Shown: positions 34,833 through 43,809 of the stretch, one piece after another
Layout of the letters: each line of letters opens with the position of its first letter
Numbering within the stretch: the stretch's first letter is position 1
Assembly: GCF_042684265.1 (NCBI RefSeq)
Contig: NZ_JBHULB010000008.1
Span: 310,001-374,000 of the forward strand
From: Croceitalea marina
GTDB taxonomy: Bacteria > Bacteroidota > Bacteroidia > Flavobacteriales > Flavobacteriaceae
Length of the DNA stretch: 64,000 bases
Direction of reading: 5' to 3'
The notes under the pieces: generated by a model
The model's input: only the letters and a program-made list of their open reading frames with translations
What the model was told of the DNA's origin: nothing
Databases searched by the model: none
Position numbers and translations under genes: made by a program

Positions 34833-35317
34833 TGCAAAGCCCTGTTTTTGAAATTTCAATAACCGGAAGTTTCTACTCATTATTACTTCCTGAGGATATT
34901 ATTAAGCCTTTTCTAGAAAAAAACTTAAGAAGAGTAAAAGCAAAGGCGAGTTTTAAAGGCAAAGAATTTTGGTTTCATGGGGCCATTCAAAAAAGAAATG
35001 GTAAACATTACATGATGTTCGGCAAACGCTATCAAAAAGAATTAGGTGTCTTTCCTAATGATTATTTTGAGCTACAATTTTTTGAAGACACTTCTAAATA
35101 TGGTGTTGAGCTTCCTGAAGAATTTGAAGCAGTAATGCTTAGTGATTATGAAGCCTATCAAATTTTTGAATCACTTACCGACGGCAGAAAGCGTGGTCTT
35201 ATATACGCCATAGCGCGCTATAAAAATCAGCAGACCCGAATCGACAAAACCCTGCTTCTTTGTGAGAACCTCAAACGCGGTATTCGCGATCCTAGAGAAA
35301 TGCTAAAATCTCTTTAA
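34832..35317 (+). CDS. DUF1905/YdeI-like protein
   Basis: 161 residues from the ATG at 34832, which overlaps the preceding stop by one base (TGATG); a GTG one codon earlier is a possible alternative. The N-terminal 90 residues match the DUF1905 beta domain (ASFKGKEFWFHGAIQKRNGKHYMMFGKRYQKELGV), and the C-terminal part carries the YdeI-like helical segment (SLTDGRKRGLIYAIARYKNQQTRIDK). It belongs to the same broad group as the gene at 13215. The function is unknown; the operon context with an OsmC protein suggests a stress role. Confidence 0.82.
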   Translation: MQSPVFEISITGSFYSLLLPEDIIKPFLEKNLRRVKAKASFKGKEFWFHGAIQKRNGKHYMMFGKRYQKELGVFPNDYFELQFFEDTSKYGVELPEEFEAVMLSDYEAYQIFESLTDGRKRGLIYAIARYKNQQTRIDKTLLLCENLKRGIRDPREMLKSL

Positions 35318-35385
35318 AAATACCCAAAGTTTCACAGTTTTATAGAATTAAGCTTTATATTCCAAGCTAATTAAAAAGCTAATTC

Positions 35386-38220
35386 ATGACAAAATGTTTA
35401 AAAGCTTTCAGCCTTGTTTTTTTATTCGCTGTTAGCGCTTTCGCTCAAACCGATACCGGGTTACCGAACACTACCATTCCTGAAGGTAATATACCGACCA
35501 ATCCTAATGTAAAAGTTGGTAAACTTGATAACGGTTTAACTTACTATATCAGAAATAACGGCAAACCCGAAGATAAAGTAGAATTACGTTTAGCTGTAAA
35601 TGCAGGTTCTATTATGGAGACGGACCGTCAATTAGGTTTGGCTCATTTCATGGAGCATATGAATTTTAATGGCACTAAGAATTTTGAAAAAAACGACTTG
35701 GTAGATTACCTACAAAGTATCGGTGTAAAGTTTGGTGCAGATTTGAATGCCTATACCAGTTTTGATGAAACGGTATATATTTTGCCTATCCCAAGTGATG
35801 ACCCTGAGAAACTTGAAAAAGGTTTTCAAATTCTAGAAGATTGGGCACATAACACCACTTTATCTGAAGAAGCCATAGATGGTGAACGAGGTGTTGTTTT
35901 AGAAGAGTTACGCCTTAGATTGGGTGCCAATGAGCGCATGCAACGCGTTACGCTACCTAAGATGATGTATGGTTCTAAATATGCAGACCGACTGCCTATT
36001 GGCACCAAAGAAAATCTAGAGAATTTTTCTTATGATGATGTTCGTGATTATTACAATACGTGGTATCGCCCTGATTTAATGGCTGTTGTTGCCGTTGGAG
36101 ATTTGGATGTCGCTACCATGGAACAAAAAATAAAAGACCATTTTTCTGGAATTTCGAAAGCAAAAAACCCTGTAAAGAGAGAAGCTTATGAGCTACCCAA
36201 CCATGAAGAGACTTTTATTGCCATTGCATCTGATAAAGAAGCGGCTTTCAGTCGCGTTCAGGTAATGTACAAAGATAGGTATGAAGCTCCTGAGGTTAAA
36301 ACGGTTAGTGATTACCGAGAATCCCTGGTGAAAAATCTATTTTCAACGCTTATTAACAACCGCTTGAACGAATTGAGAAATAGTGCAAATCCACCTTTTG
36401 TTTTTGGTTTTTCATATTATGGAGGAACCTTCGCCAGAACTAAAAATGCATATCAATCCATAGCTAATACAAGTCCTGACGGACAACTTAAAGGCCTCCG
36501 TGCTATTTTAGAAGAAAATGAGAGAGTTAAACGTTTCGGATTTCAAGAAGGAGAATTCGATCGTGCAAAAAAGAGTCTTTTAGCCCGTCTAGAAAAACAA
36601 TTTAATGATAGGGATAAACAAGAAAGCGGTAGAATAGTCGGGTCTTATGTAAGCAACTATTTAGATAATACACCGATACCTGGTATCGAGTGGTCTTTTG
36701 ATATGACCAAAAAATTACTTCCTACTATAAAATTGGAAGAAATAGGGGCTTTGATCAATGACTTTTTACATGATGACAACCGGGTCATTATTTTAACAGG
36801 CCCAGAAAAAGAAGGCTTAAAACAAGTAACCGAAGAAGAAGTAAAGGCGCTTTTAAATGAAATTCAAACTGCCGACATCAAAGGTTACGAAGATGAGGCG
36901 GTAAGAAATGAGTTAATTGAAAAAATGCCGACTCCAGGTGCAATTTCAAAAACAACCCAGAATGAAAAATTAGGAACTACAACACTTGTTCTTAGCAATG
37001 GCGCTACCCTAACCTATAAGAAAACCGATTTTAAAAATGATGAAGTGCTATTTAGAGCTTATAGTCCGGGGGGTACAAGTTTGTACTCCGATGAAGACTT
37101 TTTAGCAACTTCTTTCGCAAACGGTGGACTTTCTCAAGCAGGTATTGGCGGTTTATCTTTAACCGACATCAATAAATTCATGAGTGGTAAGATTGCCAGT
37201 GTTTCACCCTCTATTGGAAGTTTTAGTGAAAATTTTAGAGGTTCAGCTGCACCTAAAGACCTAGAAACCTTATTTCAAATGGTTCATCTATACTTTACTG
37301 CTTTAAATAAAGATGATGAAGCCTATAACTCCTTTATTACGAAGCAAAAGAGCTTTTTAGGTAACCTTATGGCCAATCCACAGTTCTATTTTCAAGATCA
37401 AATCGGTAAAATCAGAAATGAAGGAAATTCTAGGTATACCGGTTTCCCTAATGCTGAAAAAATGGATGCAGCCGACTATGATTTGGCCTATAAAAAATAT
37501 CAAGAACGCTTTGCAGATGCTGGAGATTTCCATTATTTCTTAGTAGGTAATGTAGCTGAAGCTCAAGTAGCCGATTTTGCCAAAAAATATTTGGCTTCTT
37601 TACCTGGCACGAACAGTAATGAAAAATTTGTTCCAACAAAGTTCAGAAGAAAAGATGCATTTCAAAAACACATTGTAAACCGAGGTAAAGACCCTAAAAG
37701 TAATGTGTCTATCGTTTGGGAAGAAGAGATTCCTCATGATGGTAAAACAGCTTTGGCCGTTGCTGCCCTAGGTGAAGTATTAACCATTAAGTTGGTAGAG
37801 AAATTACGTGAAGAAGAAGGTGGTGTTTATGGTGTTGGTGCGCGGGGTAGTTTGAGTAAAATATCCTTCTCAAATCTAACCTTTAGTATTTCATTCCCAT
37901 GTGGCCCTGAAAATGTAGACAAACTTGTGGCCGCAGCCTTGGCCGAAGTGGAAAAGATCAAGAATGAAGGGGTTTCCGATGAGGATATGGCAAAAGTTAA
38001 GGAGACCTATCTAGTGCAACGCAAAGAGGCCATTAAAACCAACAAGTTTTGGTTAGATAATCTCTTAACCGCTCACCAAGAAAATAGAGACCCAAATGCT
38101 ATGCTATCTTATGAGGACAAAGTAAAAAAGCTGAAACCAAGTGATTTACAAAAAGTTGCTAAAACTTACCTTGATGAAAATTATTTCTTGGGCATCTTAA
38201 TGCCTGAAGAAGCAAAATAA
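35386..38220 (+). CDS. M16-family zinc metallopeptidase, exported
   Basis: 944 residues with a signal peptide (1-20, ending SAFAQ). It contains two tandem M16 units of about 450 residues. The first is active, with the inverted zinc motif HFMEH (87-91) and the downstream Glu cluster in GERGVVLEEL; the second lacks it, as is usual in pitrilysin-like proteins. The conserved R/Y segment GGVYGVGARGS lies near residue 820. It degrades oligopeptides or misfolded peptides in the periplasm. It is monocistronic, with a strong terminator 19 bases downstream. Confidence 0.9.
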   Translation: MTKCLKAFSLVFLFAVSAFAQTDTGLPNTTIPEGNIPTNPNVKVGKLDNGLTYYIRNNGKPEDKVELRLAVNAGSIMETDRQLGLAHFMEHMNFNGTKNFEKNDLVDYLQSIGVKFGADLNAYTSFDETVYILPIPSDDPEKLEKGFQILEDWAHNTTLSEEAIDGERGVVLEELRLRLGANERMQRVTLPKMMYGSKYADRLPIGTKENLENFSYDDVRDYYNTWYRPDLMAVVAVGDLDVATMEQKIKDHFSGISKAKNPVKREAYELPNHEETFIAIASDKEAAFSRVQVMYKDRYEAPEVKTVSDYRESLVKNLFSTLINNRLNELRNSANPPFVFGFSYYGGTFARTKNAYQSIANTSPDGQLKGLRAILEENERVKRFGFQEGEFDRAKKSLLARLEKQFNDRDKQESGRIVGSYVSNYLDNTPIPGIEWSFDMTKKLLPTIKLEEIGALINDFLHDDNRVIILTGPEKEGLKQVTEEEVKALLNEIQTADIKGYEDEAVRNELIEKMPTPGAISKTTQNEKLGTTTLVLSNGATLTYKKTDFKNDEVLFRAYSPGGTSLYSDEDFLATSFANGGLSQAGIGGLSLTDINKFMSGKIASVSPSIGSFSENFRGSAAPKDLETLFQMVHLYFTALNKDDEAYNSFITKQKSFLGNLMANPQFYFQDQIGKIRNEGNSRYTGFPNAEKMDAADYDLAYKKYQERFADAGDFHYFLVGNVAEAQVADFAKKYLASLPGTNSNEKFVPTKFRRKDAFQKHIVNRGKDPKSNVSIVWEEEIPHDGKTALAVAALGEVLTIKLVEKLREEEGGVYGVGARGSLSKISFSNLTFSISFPCGPENVDKLVAAALAEVEKIKNEGVSDEDMAKVKETYLVQRKEAIKTNKFWLDNLLTAHQENRDPNAMLSYEDKVKKLKPSDLQKVAKTYLDENYFLGILMPEEAK

Positions 38221-38238
38221 AAGCGGTCATTGTACTGT

Positions 38239-38269
38239 AAAAAGACCATCTATCGATGGTCTTTTTTTA
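38239..38269 (+). terminator. Rho-independent terminator
   Basis: A perfect 12-bp stem AAAAAGACCATC / GATGGTCTTTTT with a TATC loop, followed by further T residues, ends the M16 peptidase gene. Confidence 0.92.
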
Positions 38270-38354
38270 TTCTAAATACACCTAGATGCTATGAAAACTA
38301 TGGACACTCTCGATATATTCTGTAAATTAGTGCCAAACCTATAAAACGTTTACG

Positions 38355-38954
38355 ATGAAAAATATAAAACTAGCCACACTAGTACTTTTGATAACAGTAT
38401 CATACCAATGTAAAGATTTCAAAAAAGGATATGAAGATGGAAAAAAGGCAGCGGAAGAATCTGCAGCAGCTAAGGAAGCAATGAAAGAGGTTACCGAAGA
38501 AGTGAATACTATTAAATTCACGATGGAACCTAAAAATGATAGCGGTATTAGCGGAGAAGTCACCTTTACCGAAGAAAATGGTGAGGTGAAAATGATGGCC
38601 TCCCTTTCAGGTCTAACCGAAGGTGAACATGCGATACATATTCACGAAAAAGCGGATTGCTCCTCAGCTGACGGAAAGTCCACAGGAGGACATTGGAATC
38701 CGACTTTTCAACCTCATGCAGCATGGGGATCCGAAGGCGGATACCACAAAGGCGATATCGGAAATTTTGACGCTGATGCGGAAGGAAACGCCAGTATCGA
38801 ATTTGAAACTAGCGAATGGTGCATTGGATGTGATGATGAAACCAAAAATATTGTTGGCAAAGCGGTAATTGTACACCAAGGTGTAGATGATTTTACCTCG
38901 CAGCCCAGTGGCGCAGCCGGTGCAAGAGTTGCATGTACCGGTATTATCCAATAA
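38355..38954 (+). CDS. sodC: Cu/Zn superoxide dismutase family lipoprotein
   Basis: 199 residues. A lipobox-like SYQC (Cys at 19) is followed by a helical linker rich in Lys/Glu/Ala and the SOD domain at about 48-199. Copper and zinc ligands are visible in HIHEKADC, GGHWNP, GGYHKGDIGNFDAD and VIVHQGVDD, and the disulfide cysteines in ADCSS and ARVACTG. An extra CIGC pair lies before the last His. The enzyme dismutates superoxide in the envelope. It has its own terminator. The gene symbol is by family only. Confidence 0.9.
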   Translation: MKNIKLATLVLLITVSYQCKDFKKGYEDGKKAAEESAAAKEAMKEVTEEVNTIKFTMEPKNDSGISGEVTFTEENGEVKMMASLSGLTEGEHAIHIHEKADCSSADGKSTGGHWNPTFQPHAAWGSEGGYHKGDIGNFDADAEGNASIEFETSEWCIGCDDETKNIVGKAVIVHQGVDDFTSQPSGAAGARVACTGIIQ

Positions 38955-38975
38955 AAAAGAGCATAGAAAGCGTTT

Positions 38976-39006
38976 AAAAAAGGCTTCCATAAAGGAAGCC
39001 TTTTTT
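38976..39006 (+). terminator. Rho-independent terminator
   Basis: A 13-bp stem AAAAAAGGCTTCC / GGAAGCCTTTTTT with an ATAAA loop ends the superoxide dismutase gene. The T-run merges into the -7 box of the next operon. Confidence 0.93.
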
Positions 39007-39013
39007 ATATTTG
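39006..39013 (+). promoter_or_regulatory. Bacteroidota -7 box of the sigma factor operon
   Basis: TATATTTG matches TAnnTTTG exactly and ends 12 bases before the ATG of the ECF sigma gene, leaving a leader of only a few bases. It abuts the terminator of the previous gene. Confidence 0.6.
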
Positions 39014-39025
39014 TGAAGCAACACT

Positions 39026-39556
39026 ATGGATCTGGATTTACTCATACAAAAATTTCAAAATAAAGAAGTCCCGGCTTTTGAAAAATTGTATGCGATGTAC
39101 TCAGAAAACATATTGGGAGTCATCAATACCATAGTACAAGAACCTGAAAGAGCCCAAGAAATATGTCAAGATGTGTTTATGAAAATCTGGGACAAATCGG
39201 ATACATATAATGCATCAAAAGGGCGTTTTTTTACATGGATATTAAATATAGCACGTAACGCCGCTATCGACGAAGTGCGTTCTAAATCCTTTAAGCAGCA
39301 AAAGAGAAACCTAAGCACAGATTACTTCGTAGATATTTTAGAGGGCAGTGAAGATTTAAATAGTAAAATGGATACTATCGGCTTAAAAAGTTTACTGCAG
39401 AATCTTAAGAAGAAGTGCGTTCAAATCATAAGTTTACTGTATTTTCAAGGGTTGACCCAAAAGGAGGCCGCTGAAGAATTAGATATTCCAATTGGAACGG
39501 TAAAAACACGTAATAGAAGTTGTATTTCTCAGATACGAGAAAATATGAACAAATAA
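39026..39556 (+). CDS. ECF-type RNA polymerase sigma factor
   Basis: 176 residues with sigma-70 region 2 (EICQDVFMKIWDKSDTYNASKGRFFTWILNIARNAAIDEVR, about 44-88) and region 4 (ISLLYFQGLTQKEAAEELDIPIGTVKTRNRS, about 134-166). The type resembles SigK-like ECF factors that pair with an RskA-type anti-sigma factor. The anti-sigma gene follows after 1 base, so the two are translated together. Its targets are unknown, but neighbouring envelope and redox genes suggest a stress regulon. Confidence 0.92.
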   Translation: MDLDLLIQKFQNKEVPAFEKLYAMYSENILGVINTIVQEPERAQEICQDVFMKIWDKSDTYNASKGRFFTWILNIARNAAIDEVRSKSFKQQKRNLSTDYFVDILEGSEDLNSKMDTIGLKSLLQNLKKKCVQIISLLYFQGLTQKEAAEELDIPIGTVKTRNRSCISQIRENMNK

Positions 39557-39557
39557 A

Positions 39558-40349
39558 ATGGATATAGAAAAGTACATTGCATCAGGTATCTTGGAACTTT
39601 ATGTTGCAGGCTCACTCTCTGAGGAAGAAAACCTAGAGGTGCATGCTAACGTGCAAAACTATCCAGAAATTAAAGCTGAAGTAGAAGCCATTGAGGCTTC
39701 AATTCTTGAGGTAACAAGAAAACTATCTCCTGGTCTTTCGAATACCGGTTTTGACGCTATTAGATCAGACATTGAAAAAGTAATACCCATAGCCCCTAAA
39801 GAAGAGTCAACAAAACCTTGGGCAAGCTATTTGGGCTGGGCAGCTTCGTTGATTTTTGCCCTAGGTTTAATTTGGATGTATCTCGAAAATGATAAACTCA
39901 AATCGGAAATTGAAATTACCAATCAACAAAAGCAAACTTTAGAAGAGCAAATCATAGAAGCCAGAGAAGAAGTAGCAGGAACTTCAACTATGCTTGAGGA
40001 ACTTAGAGATAAAAATGTTACTGTTGTTAGTCTAGGCGGCCAAGCAGCATCACCAACATCTTTTGCAAAAGCATACTGGAACACGGAAGAACAAAAAGTA
40101 TATATAGATGCCCAGGGCTTACCTGAACCGCCGCCAGGATTCACCTATCAAGTTTGGTCTTTAAAATTAAATCCTCTAACGCCGACCAGTGTCGGTTTGT
40201 TAGCTGATTTTTCCGATAATACTGCTCGTGTTTTTGAACTGCCCAACAATAATGATACAGAGGCATTCGGTATAACCCTAGAACCAGAAGGCGGAAGCGA
40301 ATCTCCAACCTTAGAACAACTTTATACCTTGGGGGCAGTAGCCTCTTAA
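39558..40349 (+). CDS. RskA-like transmembrane anti-sigma factor
   Basis: 263 residues. The N-terminal cytoplasmic part (1-90: IASGILELYVAGSLSEEENLEVHANV) is the sigma-binding zinc-less anti-sigma domain. One membrane helix lies at about 93-109 (LGWAASLIFALGLIWMY), then a coiled coil (113-150) and a periplasmic beta domain of the anti-sigma-K type (AKAYWNTEEQKVYIDAQGLPEPPPGFTYQVWSL). It should hold the ECF sigma factor until an envelope signal, probably oxidation or proteolysis, releases it. Confidence 0.9.
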   Translation: MDIEKYIASGILELYVAGSLSEEENLEVHANVQNYPEIKAEVEAIEASILEVTRKLSPGLSNTGFDAIRSDIEKVIPIAPKEESTKPWASYLGWAASLIFALGLIWMYLENDKLKSEIEITNQQKQTLEEQIIEAREEVAGTSTMLEELRDKNVTVVSLGGQAASPTSFAKAYWNTEEQKVYIDAQGLPEPPPGFTYQVWSLKLNPLTPTSVGLLADFSDNTARVFELPNNNDTEAFGITLEPEGGSESPTLEQLYTLGAVAS

Positions 40350-40351
40350 CG

Positions 40352-40918
40352 ATGAACTTAGCTCAAAAAAAACCAGCTTTACTTTTAATCGATATTCAAA
40401 AAGGATTCGAAAATGAAGCCCATTGGGGCGGAAACCGAAATAATAGAGATGCTGAAGAAAAATGTGCTTTGCTACTTGAAAAATGGCGTAGTCTCAAACT
40501 ACCTGTATTTCATGTAATGCATGGCTCTCAAGATTCTAACTCCCCCTTACACCCTACCAAGCCAGGCTTTGAGTTACATGATTTGATAAAACCAAATCAA
40601 GATGAACCGCTTATTGTCAAAGATGTAAATAGTGCTTTCATTGGAACGGATCTAGAGGACCAATTGAAGGAAAAAAATATTTCTACCTTAGTTATCGCTG
40701 GATTAACAACAAATCATTGCATTTCTACCACAACCCGCATGGCCGGAAATTTAGATTTTAAAACGTATTTAGTTTCAGATGCCACCGCAACTTTTGATAG
40801 AATTGGGTTGAATGGTGAAGTTTTCGATGCAGAGCTCATACATCAAACTGCACTGGCAAGTCTCAATGAAGAATTTGCAACGGTCGTAACTATGAATACG
40901 CTTCTAAACGATTTGTAG
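40352..40918 (+). CDS. Isochorismatase-like cysteine hydrolase
   Basis: 188 residues with the catalytic triad of the family: Asp in LLLIDIQ, Lys in LIVKDVNSAF and Cys in TTNHCIST, with the cis-peptide context GLTTNHC. Relatives hydrolyse nicotinamide, N-carbamoylsarcosine or isochorismate; the true substrate here is unclear. It starts 2 bases after the anti-sigma gene and so belongs to the sigma factor operon. Its co-expression hints at a role in the stress response, by inference only. Confidence 0.88.
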   Translation: MNLAQKKPALLLIDIQKGFENEAHWGGNRNNRDAEEKCALLLEKWRSLKLPVFHVMHGSQDSNSPLHPTKPGFELHDLIKPNQDEPLIVKDVNSAFIGTDLEDQLKEKNISTLVIAGLTTNHCISTTTRMAGNLDFKTYLVSDATATFDRIGLNGEVFDAELIHQTALASLNEEFATVVTMNTLLNDL

Positions 40919-40982
40919 CAATATGTTTCTCTACAGCGCAGAAAATAAAAATCCAATTAATAATTTTTAGTATTTTTCAGCC

Positions 40983-41168
40983 ATGGATATAAAGAAAATT
41001 TTTGGCACAGTTTTGACACTGGCAGGTATAGGCGGTTTAATTTACACTGCCATTTTATACGGAAACGGAAGTGAGAATACGAGAGCGATGGTGATTTATG
41101 GAATTTTAGGGGCTTTGTTCTTCTTTTCAGGAATAGGTTTGATCAGAAATACTTCTAAAAGCAGCTAA
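40983..41168 (+). CDS. Small two-helix membrane protein
   Basis: 61 residues with two hydrophobic helices (about 5-26 and 35-54) joined by a short NGSENTRA loop, and a basic C-terminal tail. Short membrane proteins of this layout are frequent in Flavobacteriaceae; no function is known. The composition and the clean start after a Shine-Dalgarno-poor leader are typical for the group. It converges on the VOC protein gene, which begins 1 base beyond on the other strand. Confidence 0.65.
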   Translation: MDIKKIFGTVLTLAGIGGLIYTAILYGNGSENTRAMVIYGILGALFFFSGIGLIRNTSKSS

Positions 41169-41169
41169 C

Positions 41170-42162
41170 CTATAAATCCTTTTTTTTGCGATGAATTCGC
41201 ATTGCTTTTACAATCCAATTTGGTAAGGGTTTTCCGAGCGTTCTATGCCTTAGATTGATAAAAATTCCAAGTTTTTTACAAATAGGAACTTTATGGGTTT
41301 CGACCACTTCTATCAATGTGCCATCGGGGTCTTCGATATAACCGAAACGTCCGGCAGCCTCACCCATATCAAAGCTATTGGCGCTATCTACCGTAAAAGG
41401 GTATCCAAGACCTTCTGACTTCTTTTTGAGCTCATTCATACCCGAAACGTCGAAACACAGATGAATATAGCCTAAATCGCCCCACAATCTGTTCTTATAT
41501 ATTTTGTTGGGCCCTCGCTCTAAACATGATATTAATTCTAATTGAAAAGGCCCTAAAAGCTTTCCAAAACCTCCTACCCTTGTTGTATTGCGGGCAAGCA
41601 ATACCCTCCTAAATTTTTGTGTACCTCCTGGAAGGTTTTCAAACTCTTTAAAAACACCGATCTCATCGAAAGCAATAGCATCTAAACCAAAAAGTGTTTG
41701 GTAAAACTTTATTGACTTTTGCATGTCAGAAACTCCTATCACGGCACCCATAACACCTCCTTTTCCATCGCTACCTTTAGAAAACGCATAAGAATCTTTG
41801 ACCACTTGTATCCAATTGCCCCAAGAATCTTTGGTATAATTAGTCTCAGAAATGTTTGCGCTACGCAGTTTCATCATATTGATACCTAAATCTCCCAATC
41901 TAAAATCGGAAACCTGGGCCAAAGGCTTTCTATTTGTAAATTGCCATAATTCTAGACCGCCTCCGCCCCGCATATTCATAGCAAGTAAAGCGTAACGTTG
42001 CATAACCTCATCATTGGTATATTGTGCCATTAACTTAGCTTCTGACCTATCTTCAAAGACCAGAAGGTCAAAACCATAGTTGTTTTTATACCAATTGAAT
42101 GCTTGTTTAGCATTGGCCACCCCAATTCCAATCTGCTGAATTCCGTTTATGATATAGTTCAA
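41170..42162 (-). CDS. VOC (glyoxalase-fold) protein
   Basis: 330 residues with two vicinal-oxygen-chelate units, about 5-125 (QIGIGVANAKQAFNWYKNNYGFDLL) and 140-285 (AVIGVSDMQKSIKFYQTLFGLDAI ... GYIEDPDGTLIEVVETHKVP). The family binds a divalent metal and acts on vicinal oxygens in isomerases, dioxygenases or resistance proteins. The last 45 residues are basic. It overlaps the upstream arsenosugar-type glycosyltransferase by 4 bases, so both probably act in one pathway. Confidence 0.85.
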   Translation of the reverse strand: MNYIINGIQQIGIGVANAKQAFNWYKNNYGFDLLVFEDRSEAKLMAQYTNDEVMQRYALLAMNMRGGGGLELWQFTNRKPLAQVSDFRLGDLGINMMKLRSANISETNYTKDSWGNWIQVVKDSYAFSKGSDGKGGVMGAVIGVSDMQKSIKFYQTLFGLDAIAFDEIGVFKEFENLPGGTQKFRRVLLARNTTRVGGFGKLLGPFQLELISCLERGPNKIYKNRLWGDLGYIHLCFDVSGMNELKKKSEGLGYPFTVDSANSFDMGEAAGRFGYIEDPDGTLIEVVETHKVPICKKLGIFINLRHRTLGKPLPNWIVKAMRIHRKKKDL

Positions 42163-42878
42163 ATTTTCTGAGGCTTATGTTGATAGGGCAAACGTAATAG
42201 TCTATTGTGCAATCTTTTAAGCTTTTCGGGTGCCAAACCCAATCTAAAAAGAAGCACGAGTAAAAAGTTGGTGAGATTTACTCTTAAGTATGAATTATTC
42301 TGGTATTTTCTTGAAGAAACCACCAAGTCATTTTTCACGATTCTATATGGAACTTGTAGGGTTTTCATTCTTTTAAAGAATTCAAAGTCTTCCATAAGCA
42401 CCTGCTTTTCGTTAAAACCACCTAGGGTTTCAAAAACGGATTTTTTAATAAATAGACACTGGTCGCCGCCGCCGGTAAATATGCTTTCTTTAGAGGTAAA
42501 AGAAGCATTTAAATTTAAAAAGAAGCTTTCTTTATCAAACTTATATGAGAAAAATCCCGCATCGTTTCCATTTTCAATGGTTCGTTTAATGTCAGAGAAA
42601 AAATCTATCGGAGGTTTTACATCCGCATGTAAAAAAACCAAGATTTCTCCTTTTGCCAAAGCGGCCCCTTTATTCATTTGAACGGCTCGACCTTTTTTTT
42701 CGCAACAGAGATATTTTACCATTTCAAAACCCGATATCGCTTGAGAATCATCGGCGTTATCCTTTGATAAACAGACCAAAACCTCAACATTAAACCCTGC
42801 TGCCAGTTGTGATAATTTAGGCAATAATGCTTCTAAATTAACCTTTTCGTTATGTGCAGGAACAATTACACTGATCAT
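42159..42878 (-). CDS. Family 2 glycosyltransferase of the arsenosugar type (TIGR04283-like)
   Basis: 239 residues with a GT2 fold: the N-terminal nucleotide-binding strand ISVIVPAHNE, a KGRAVQMNKGAALAKGEILVFLHADVKPP segment with the DxD-like HAD, and GGGDQCLFIKKSVFETLGGFNE. The short length and these motifs match the TIGR04283 group associated with arsenosugar synthesis. The usual partners (ArsS radical SAM protein, ArsM methyltransferase) are not in the window. A DUF547 lipoprotein, often found near such genes, is divergently transcribed next to it. Confidence 0.83.
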   Translation of the reverse strand: MISVIVPAHNEKVNLEALLPKLSQLAAGFNVEVLVCLSKDNADDSQAISGFEMVKYLCCEKKGRAVQMNKGAALAKGEILVFLHADVKPPIDFFSDIKRTIENGNDAGFFSYKFDKESFFLNLNASFTSKESIFTGGGDQCLFIKKSVFETLGGFNEKQVLMEDFEFFKRMKTLQVPYRIVKNDLVVSSRKYQNNSYLRVNLTNFLLVLLFRLGLAPEKLKRLHNRLLRLPYQHKPQKI

Positions 42879-43019
42879 TGTTAAGAATGCTTTGAACTAT
42901 TTACGTAATTTAGGTATTTAAGGTTTGAAAAAGAAAAAGTGAAAGATTGGTACATATTTAACGACAAAACCTTAGCTAAGAAATTTCCGTAGATATTAGC
43001 GAATCTAACAAGAAATAAA

Positions 43020-43808
43020 ATGAAAAATAACGTAATCTTTCTACTTTTTTTAGTCATACTAAGCTGCTGTAAGGTTAAGGAGGCTCCCCTTAAAAATTCT
43101 GGCATAAAAACCACAGATTTTAACAAGCTATCAGAGCAGTTTCTAGAATTTGCTCGAGACGGAAAAGATACCAAGGGTATTCAAGAGCAATTGGCCACGA
43201 CCACTTTAAAAGAATTAAGTGATGCTTTAAAAACGGATGAACAAAAATTTGCCTTTTGGATAAACATTTACAACGCTTACATACAGGTGATTCTTAAAGA
43301 AAACCCTGAATTTTATAATGACCGTAGAGATTTCTTTTCTAAAGAACAGATTACAATTGCGGGTGAAACCGTGGCTTTTGCCAAAATTGAACACGGAATC
43401 ATCAGAAAATCGCAATGGGAGCTGGGCCTCGGCTATTTTAGAACTTGGTTTCCCGATAAGTTTGAACGAAAATTACGCGTCAACAAACGTGATTACCGCA
43501 TTCACTTTGCACTTAATTGCGGAGCAAAGGATTGTCCGCCGGTAGCTATTTACACCCCAAAGCGAATTAAAGAACAATTGGAAAAAGGTACCGAGATGTA
43601 TTTAAAAAGAACCTCCAATTATGATGCGTCTAAAAATGAAGTTGGTGTAACTTCTTTATTTAGCTGGTTTAGAGGAGATTTTGGCGGTAAAAACGGTGTC
43701 AAAAAAATATTGAAAGAACAAGGTATTATTAAAGATACCAAAGGAGTAGACTTATCGTATAAGAACTATGATTGGACCTTGGACCTAGATAATTTTATTG
43801 ATCTTTAA
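43020..43808 (+). CDS. DUF547 lipoprotein
   Basis: 262 residues with a lipobox (LVILSC, Cys at 17). The DUF547 core is seen from FAFWINIYNAYIQVIL through IEHGIIRKS and IHFALNCGAKDCPP to SLFSWFRGDFGG. The invariant-looking NxYNA, H, C and NCGAxxCP residues resemble a papain-like/thiol-active fold, but the activity is not established. It is divergent from the glycosyltransferase gene, and this grouping recurs near arsenosugar genes in other flavobacteria to my knowledge. Confidence 0.85.
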   Translation: MKNNVIFLLFLVILSCCKVKEAPLKNSGIKTTDFNKLSEQFLEFARDGKDTKGIQEQLATTTLKELSDALKTDEQKFAFWINIYNAYIQVILKENPEFYNDRRDFFSKEQITIAGETVAFAKIEHGIIRKSQWELGLGYFRTWFPDKFERKLRVNKRDYRIHFALNCGAKDCPPVAIYTPKRIKEQLEKGTEMYLKRTSNYDASKNEVGVTSLFSWFRGDFGGKNGVKKILKEQGIIKDTKGVDLSYKNYDWTLDLDNFIDL

Positions 43809-43809
43809 A

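Noticed and set aside
42205..42681. 158-codon plus-strand frame
   Set aside because: Complete overlap with the glycosyltransferase gene, whose motifs are clear; Lys/Ser/Phe-rich shadow.
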